DNA from: Uranotaenia lowii
Taxonomy: Eukaryota; Arthropoda; Insecta; Diptera; Culicidae
Assembly (NCBI RefSeq): GCF_029784155.1
Contig: NC_073691.1
Coordinates: forward strand, 61,703,746-61,767,745
DNA: 64,000 nucleotides
Reading direction: 5' to 3'
Of this stretch, positions 57,859 through 64,000 are shown piece after piece. The notes beneath the pieces were generated by a model, which saw nothing but the letters and a program-made list of their open reading frames with translations, had not been told where the DNA came from and searched no databases. The position numbers were made by a program, and so were the translations under genes. Within the stretch, counting starts at the first letter, position 1, and every line of letters starts with the position of its first letter.

Positions 57859-58285
57859 AGAGGTGCCAGGTGGTTTTGTCAAAAAATCAGGAAACCGGAA
57901 AGAAGAAAAAAAACAGTAATTTGAGGACACCAGTAGATTGGTGGAAATAAAATGCAGCTCTTTTAAGATGGCATAAATGAAGGCGAAATAACGGTGCTGC
58001 AGACGCCTTAACTTATGCAACAGAAGAGATCAACTTCTTAGCTGGCTTGTGGTTTATGTCGAAAAACGCCGTTTAAATATCACCGAAGATTGCCATCGGT
58101 TCTAGAGGTCAAACTGTATTATTACAGATTAGCTTGATGTTCTTATCAATTAAATACAAATTCAATTCTAATTTAGAATTTTTTTTTCAAAAATCAGTAA
58201 AATTCTAGAGTTTTTGTAAAAATTAGGACGGCTTCTCGAAAATCAGGGCAAATCCTAAAAAAATCAGGACACTTCTGGCACCTCT
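57859..58285. mobile_element. MITE, AGAGGTGCCAGGTG family, uninterrupted copy
   Basis: Starts AGAGGTGCCAGGTGGTTTTG and ends AATCAGGACACTTCTGGCACCTCT. It is the reference for the interrupted copy at 28215-29847. Confidence 0.7.
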
Positions 58286-58318
58286 GGTTCGGAGAGAAGC
58301 GTCTTTTATCGTGAACAG

Positions 58319-58657
58319 GGTTGCCAACATTTTTTTCTAAAAATCAAGGAATCAAATTACGTCATAGTAACGGAAATTAAGCTTAAAGTGATGACCTTTT
58401 TTTGTTCGTCGCTTCACATTTTCACAGACCCGAATGACCTCTCAAGATTAAAAGGTCTCTAATAAATATTATTATTATTCACATTTTCACTTTTTCACTC
58501 CAGAAATGGTACCTCATCCAGTGTCTTACTACCCATTTTTCATCACATTCGTAAAAATCAGGCAAAATCAAGCATATGTATAAAAATCAGGGAAATTCAA
58601 TGGCCTGAGCCTCAAAAAATCAGGCGAATCCTGAAAATCAGGCACATTGGCATCTCT
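58319..58657 (-). mobile_element. MITE, AGAGATGCCAATGTGCCT family, inverted copy
   Basis: Left end AGGGTTGCCAACATTTTTTT; right end AATCAGGCACATTGGCATCTCT. Shares TTACTACCCATTTTTCATCA with the first copy on the opposite strand. Confidence 0.65.
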
Positions 58658-58906
58658 GATCGTGAACGTACCAAGAAAAAAAAACTGTGTTTGCTCTCAG
58701 ATTTTCCTCAACACAATGCGCAAAAGATTTTTCCGGAGAAGGGAACTCTCTTCATCAGCGAATGTGAATGCTCTCGCTCACTCTTATGTGTTGACAATCT
58801 CACTCTTGATCGCAGTGCGATTTATCTCTCCCCGCGCAGCTTGGGCAGCTCCCCGCGCAGCTCTCTTTCACTGGACAAGCCGATCTGAGGAGTTTGGCCA
58901 TCCATG

Positions 58907-61041
58907 CCGGAGCAGAAGCAATTTTGAACCGGAGCACAGTCAGAAAAAGGTTGTGCTCATCCTATCAACTGCGCCCTTCTCGTGGACTTCTCTTGAAACT
59001 GTTGTTGCTCACTGAATTTTACGAATTTTTGTTTAGTTTATACGATTATTTTTCCGTTGTCAGTGTTGCCAAATACTCATTTTTTCTTTATTTTAACTGG
59101 GTTTTTTTATGAATCCTTAGAAAGCCAAGTTTTCTAAAGAAATTTCTAGTAATTTTTCGGGTAAAAGCTACGACTCGTGGCTTCGATAGATTAACAAAAA
59201 TTTTCACATCAGAATGCCAATTTGAAGATCCAGATTCAGGATTATCTGTCGGCTTATGCGAAAGTTATCATTTAAAGGTCGTATTTTTTTTGTTTTTCTC
59301 CTATTAAAAGACGCAAAACAGCAAAACGAAACGGTGGAAATTTGTGCAAAAAAAATATCCGTGCCGTCATTGTCCGGAGACTGAGAAGACGAAGAAGAAT
59401 TCGAATGGTGAGGCGAAATAAAAATCAGAGCCACATTTGGCTATCGGATTTTGGCGATTTGTTTTGCCAGGTCTCTCATCAATGATCGTTGGGTGTTCCT
59501 TGGAAACTTTGTGTTGTAAAATCGCGCAAAATTCGCACTAAACCGGCACTAAATTGTATTCGCCAATTTGACGTGTTCGTATCGGTTGTTCGGTCGAACA
59601 TGACTAGGCAATGATCCGGCAATAGTTTCGTATCGATGAGTTTTTGTGACGGTGATTGGGGAGCATTGGGAGAACTCCAAATTTGGAAGAGTCTTTCTTG
59701 CATTGGAACAAAGAAACGATTTAAAAATTGTTATTATGTTAACTTGATTAAAGTTAATTCTAAAATTGGTTTAAACAGGTTAGGCTTCGAAAAGTTACAA
59801 AACTAGAACGAAACATGACAGTCAAGTTTGTTGTTGATCATTTACCAGCTTGCGCATCACAAGAAAAAGCAATTAATGGGTGTATAACACTTGAAGGAAA
59901 TAATCAACATGATCGACGGATCACTGATTTTTGCACCTCATATTTTTCCTAAACATGACTCCAGTGTAATGGCTTGAGAGGCATCCAGAAGAAGTTATTA
60001 AGTGAGTTAGTTGCTGTTGTTGTTACGAGGGGAAAGCATAAATTAATCCATCACGTTTGACGGCAAACGAGGGAGCGTTGCGTGTTTCCGAGCATTCCTA
60101 CAACTATTTGGAGCCGTGTGCCAATTAAATTGAACTTCACTGGGGTCGGATAATGAAAAAAATTGGACCCCTTAGGAAGAACCGGTAATTAACAGGTGTT
60201 TAAAATATTTACTATAGGCAGAAACATTCTTTACAACCTGGACAGAATTATCCACTTCAAGTAAATAGAGGGGAATCATTCCGGGAGTAGCTTGTTCGGG
60301 GTGCGATTATCGCGCATCAGGGTAAGTGCTTTATGGTGTAATAATTTAAAAATATAGATTGAAAAATTAAATCCCCCAAACCATCGATCGGTCCGAGAGG
60401 GTCTTAAGGAAATCTTGCACCCCGGCACAGGTAATAGTCAAATGAGTGTGGTTATTGCGTGCTCGCTGGCCACGCTTTGGGACTCCTCTCCGGGCGGTAG
60501 TCATATCGGTGATTTATTGCCCGCTACAAATCATTAAAATTTAATATTTTTTTCGGTCTACCGGATCTCACGAAGGCTGCCGTCGTCGACGACGCTTGGG
60601 ATTGCGGGATTGGGTTTTTTAAAATTAAAAGGTCTCCTCAGGTACCGTCATCGTGGTCGGCAAACCCATTGCTTGGGATTGGGCGCTTTAGGGGTCCTTG
60701 GGGGATGCGAGGTTTCAATTTTTATGATTATTTGTTTTCCGTCAAAACGATTGTCGGTAACTGTTATACACGTGTTTATTATGGGTGCACCATAAAATGT
60801 GAGCACGAATTTGCATTGCGTTTGTTCGGGCAATGGAGGGCAGCCTCGTAGGGTGACTGGAGCAGATTTAGGGTAAGCTAGGTGCTCTGAACTCAAATCT
60901 AGATTACCCAATCTGTTAATTCATCAAACTATTATACAGAGAGTTAACAAATTTAAAAAAAAAACAAAAACTGGGAAATTGTAGAACATTTAAACACCAT
61001 CTATCGAGAGTTCTAGTTTCAAAACCATAAAATCAACTGTT
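58907..61041. other. Anonymous sequence with one plausible minus-strand frame
   Basis: A minus-strand ATG at 59703 opens 74 codons (MQERLFQIWSSPNAPQSP... to 59479) that read protein-like (LIDTKLLPDHCLVMFDRTTD), but no family or splice signal supports it. The 60450-60860 part is unique and moderately GC-rich. No repeat is recognised. Confidence 0.3.
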
Positions 61042-61560
61042 TTACAACGGTCGCCATATAACGCTCATATCAGTAATGCGTCTCCCGAATAATTCGTTCG
61101 AATGCCTTCGCGCACGAATCCAAAACCTCATCGTCCAGGACCATGTAGCAGCAATTCCAGGCATTTTGAAATTCCAATTGCGACCGGAGGGGCTCCTGTT
61201 TAACTGCGCCGTCTCGCAGCCGCCGCCGGTGAGACCAGCTAGTAGCTCCGGAAAGGAGGAAGGTAAAAAATACATGTATCTGAAAATCGAACACACGGCA
61301 AACGCTTACTTAAGTCAGTTCGGGGCTCTTTAAATGCCGCAGCAGCGCGATTGTTGCGGGGAGCGAATACATTAGTATGGGTACTCGTCCAAGCACTTTT
61401 TGATGTTGTTTTTTTTTCTCGTTTTTCGAAAAACTGGAACCTGATTTGATTTCGGGGACTCCTCCTCAATCGCATCGCGTTCAGCCGTCGCCGTCGTCGT
61501 CCTGCTGCTCCGGTTTATTTTTCTCTCTCAGGAGTTAGGCTTTGATTTTCGGCAAAACAG
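61042..61560 (-). other. GC-rich block, possible coding or leader exon
   Basis: On the minus strand TTGTCTTCG-poor AT flanks give way at about 61265 to a GC-rich stretch. One frame there reads LRDGAVKQEPLRSQLEFQ, then AWNCCYMVLDDEVLDSCAKA and FERIIRETHY, and stops near 61068. An acceptor-like AG precedes it (TTCGATTTTCAG near 61283). The plus strand is also open from ATG at 61077, so coding strand and reality are uncertain. Trinucleotide runs (CGTCGTCGT-like) follow at about 61480-61500. Confidence 0.25.
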
Positions 61561-62639
61561 GAAAAACCCCCGGACGAAGAAGACGATCATCATTGGGCCG
61601 GGGCTGGCAGTAAACAGGATGGTATAATTTTTATATGGCCTTTACGCTTTTAAATAGTATCCATTATGCCAGGTCTCCGAGGATTTCTTGTAAACGACAT
61701 TTTGACAACAACTCAATGCTGACAACAACGTAATTGCTGTATTTTGACAACAACTCAATGCTGTATAACAGTTCAATTTTAAAGCTACTCTTGTTCATGT
61801 ATCAGTATAACAGTTGATTAGACTAAATTCGGAAAAATTTCATACGCCCTCAAAACGAGAGCAAAAAAACAGAGAGAGCATCCCTCAAACAGGATTGAAA
61901 GTTAGCCAGTCTCGGAGTGCTTCTAGCGAGAGAATTTTAATTGGCATCGACTCTTGCTTGGGTAACGAAAAGGAAAACACCCGACGAGGATCAAAAACGA
62001 GATTCGCGTCACAACGACAGCATGAAAAAAACGGCAAAGACCTACCGCCGTACTTTGGCCCGAGGTAGGTCCCAGCTATTGAGACCACCTTCGGCAAAAA
62101 CTTGGGCAAAGTTGTCTCATCAAGTTTGAGACACCGTACTGGACAAAAGTCCGATCGGTTTAAGATTCCGCTTAAAAATTAGTACTTTCTGTTGTTTTCT
62201 TTTTAGACGTGTCGTAATGCAATGAGTGATTTATTTCATTTTGTGTGTGCAAGCGCTGCAGCTCAAAAGAGACGTTGACGAGAGTAACAATTCGAGATCA
62301 GGGAATCCAAAAATCGTTACCCTCCGACAAAATTTGCCGACCCGTGAGAGAGATTTTCATCCGCAAGCACACTGTACTAGCAATTATAAATTTCGGTTTA
62401 GCTCTCGATAATTTGTGCGTTCCAATTCAAATTTGTCTTCTCTTTTAACGTTAAGGATAAGTAATCGCTAACGGATAAGAGAAAATTTCTCACTATTTTG
62501 CATGGAGCTAAGCGCACGGAGAGTTAGAATGAACGCGAATAGCTGGAAAAAGCACTCTCTCTGGGTTTGTTCTCTTGCTCCGTTCCAGTTTAGTCGGAGA
62601 ATATTCTCAGAACTAGAACTGACTGAGAAAAATTAATTA
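61561..62639. other. Anonymous sequence
   Basis: A TTTTGACAACAACTCAATGCTG word is repeated at about 61699 and 61743. Open frames at 61814-62129 lack ATG starts in two of three cases and show no motif. Confidence 0.3.
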
Positions 62640-63593
62640 TACATGGAAAATAAAAAAAAGGTAAAATTACCGAGATAGCAAGGTGAACGCTCGTGAAAGC
62701 CAAAAAGGTAACTTCTACCTCTTCGAGGTGAAACTCACCTCACAGCGAGGTAAAATTTACCTGAATCGAGGTTGTAAAAAAGGTACAATTTACCGAAAAA
62801 AAAGGTGAATCCAAAAAAGGTAAATCTGACCTCGTAGTGAGGTGAAGTTCACCTGAATTGAGCTCAATAAAAAAGTATAATTCACTCAGAATAAAAGGTG
62901 AATCCAAAAAAGGTAATACTTACCTTGTAGCGAGGTGAAGTTGACCTGGATTGAGCTAAACAAAACGGTAAAATTCATCTCGAAAAAAGTAACTATTTGC
63001 GAATCCGTTTATTGAGGTTAAGCTGTTTTGTCGTTCAGAAGGGAAGTTTTGTTTCGTGCCAATATGAGAAAATCGGAACAGAATGGTGAGTGTTTTCCTA
63101 GATATCATTTAGTTGTGCTAGTTCTCGTCATAATATTTTGCTTTTGTTTCAGATCGGTCCAGCTTCGAGGTGTATTCCACGTCATCCTCCAGATATCATT
63201 CCGGAAAAGCCGGACCTGACCGGATTAGTCGGACGGAGGAGGGCTTGAATGCGTTAGAGAATTGCCACGAGGCGAAAAAAGAACTTATCTCAATAATTTT
63301 TTTAAACATTTCAAAAATAAATATAATGAAAAATCCCAATTTATTTCAAATAAATACAAATTTTTGAATGTATTTTGTTATCATTTTTAATGAAGAGACC
63401 ATCCAAACCAACTAGCGTTTACCTTTTAAATCAGTGAATGTAAAATTTACCTTTTTGCTAGGTGAATTGAAAAAAGGTAAAATTTACCTTTTTGCTAGGT
63501 GAACGAAAAAAAGGTATAATTTACCTCGAAAGAGGGGTGAAAAAAAAACACCTCGCAAAAGGTAAATTTAACCTATTTTTTATTTTCCTTGTA
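62640..63593. mobile_element. Foldback element with GGTAAATTTACCT arms and an internal mini-gene
   Basis: The terminal repeat is TACATGGAAAATAAAAAAAA at the left and ATTTTTTATTTTCCTTGTA inverted at the right. The arms (62660-62990 and 63410-63580) consist of GGTAAAATTTACC, GAGGTGAA, TTCACCT and CGAGGT words, themselves partly self-complementary. The centre (63000-63400) is non-repetitive and holds a two-exon reading frame. No transposase is present. Confidence 0.78.
63064..63367 (+). CDS. Two-exon mini-gene inside foldback element (captured fragment?)
   Basis: Exon 1 (63064-63085) starts ATGAGAAAATCGGAACAGAA and ends at a consensus donor, G|GTGAGT. The 67-bp intron ends TTGCTTTTGTTTCAG, an excellent acceptor. 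Exon 2 (63153-63367) continues in frame to TGA. The predicted product opens MRKSEQNDRSSFEVYSTSSS, continues RYHSGKAGPDRISRTEEGLN and ALENCHEAKKELIS, and ends in an Ile/Asn-rich tail from AT-rich element sequence. It is about 78 residues, Ser-rich and charged, with no recognised domain. The change from GC-rich to AT-rich codons near residue 53 suggests a captured exon reading into the element. An upstream in-frame TTG extension exists but ATG is preferred. Confidence 0.45.
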
Positions 63594-63604
63594 TCTATAC
63601 CTTA

Positions 63605-63861
63605 TATCTGGAGCAGTGTTGCAAAATTTGCATCCAAGAAATCATTGTTCAAGATTTGCGGCATCAGATTCGCACCGGCGAAAACTTTGCATTGTATTTT
63701 AACAAATATTGAATTAATTAATTTGTATTTTTTAATTTTTTTTATAAAATAGATAAATTCAACATTTGGTATATTAGAAAGAAAAATCATGAATGATGCC
63801 GCAAATCTTGAGCGAAGAACAATGATTTATTGGTTGATAAGTTAGCAACACTGCCCCAGAT
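63605..63861. mobile_element. Small MITE, ATCTGGRGCAGTGTTGC ends
   Basis: ATCTGGAGCAGTGTTGC at 63605 and GCAACACTGCCCCAGAT ending at 63861 are inverted. The pairing continues with AAATCATTGTTC / GAACAATGATTT and AAGATTTGCGGCATC / GATGCCGCAAATCTT. It is 257 bp, AT-rich, and sits 11 bp from the previous element. Confidence 0.85.
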
Positions 63862-64000
63862 GTATGCTGAAGCTTCTATTTGAATATTTATTGTTCAAAA
63901 GCCAAAATGTTGAAATGGTAATGTTTTGAATTAATATAATAAAAAACAAATATAAAAAAAAACAAATAAAAAAATTTAAAAAAAAATTTAATTGCAACAA
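63862..64000. other. AT-rich end of window
   Basis: Mostly A-runs and AAAAACAAATAAAAAA; no feature is seen. Confidence 0.5.

Larger units (their letters stand above)
56723..58906. mobile_element. Nested transposon complex, copy 2
   Basis: It begins CATGGTTGGTCGGCTCCTC and ends GAGTTTGGCCATCCATG, an imperfect terminal inverted repeat. Between lie the same ordered blocks as at 26318-30066, plus MITEs at 56797-57243, 57859-58285 and 58319-58657. An inverted pair TTTGTGGCTACCATGCCC / GGGCATGGTAGCCACAAA occurs at about 57680-57697 and 57740-57757. No transposase is present. Confidence 0.65.

Overview
The window looks like insect nuclear DNA, most likely from a fly of the mosquito type with a large, repeat-filled genome. 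The reasons are one dipteran-like Cyclin D exon with canonical splice sites, a decayed DD37E transposase of the mosquito ITmD37E kind, a Penelope-type retroelement fragment, short introns of 67-90 bp, and no bacterial-style gene organisation. Species cannot be fixed from the sequence. Almost nothing here is conventional gene sequence. Long open frames at 3.5-8.5, 18-21 and 44-45 kb come from stop-free tandem repeats and are not proteins.

Layout. 0.17-0.4 kb: one internal exon of Cyclin D, minus strand; no neighbouring CycD exon was found, so most of the window may be its upstream intron. 1.6-2.2 kb: small duplications and a perfect hairpin. 3.57-8.3 kb: a 4.7 kb hexanucleotide block, (AAAGGC)n then (GGATAA)n. 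10.1-12.25 kb: degenerate 'CAGAACTCAGATT' array with a small foldback insert. 13.7-14.4 kb: MITE. 14.7 kb: tRNA-like sequence. 15.1-17.7 kb: foldback element with YY1/PHO-like motifs. 17.7-23.5 kb: a large element made of inverted minisatellites (GAGAC octamers and 119-bp units) between GATCCT-type arrays. 25-30.4 kb: ~150-bp satellite and a nest of MITEs with a Penelope remnant. 32.2-33.0 kb: ITmD37E remnant and tRNA-derived sequence. 35-37.4 kb: ~148-bp satellite. 34.4-34.9, 39.1-40.3, 42.2-43.1 and 49.4-52.4 kb: arrays of the 17-bp palindrome CACGAGTCWGACTCGTG, partly inside two large palindromes at 41.9-43.2 kb. 44.1-45.5 kb: second copy of the GAGAC foldback family. 53.3-53.8 kb: candidate two-exon gene. 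55.0-56.4 and 62.6-63.6 kb: two unrelated foldback elements, each holding a small intron-containing reading frame. 56.7-58.9 kb: second copy of the MITE nest.

The unifying theme is palindromic architecture. At least seven different elements are built from short repeats that reverse orientation at a midpoint. Two of them enclose a small two-exon reading frame with ATG, GT-AG intron and stop. This is the most unusual signal in the window: foldback elements that either captured host exons or carry their own mini-gene. The remaining sequence is anonymous; several CpG-rich patches (9.0-9.7, 12.4-13.5, 23.7-24.2, 40.9-41.6, 47.3-48.4, 61.0-61.6 kb) could be regulatory or 5' leader sequence.
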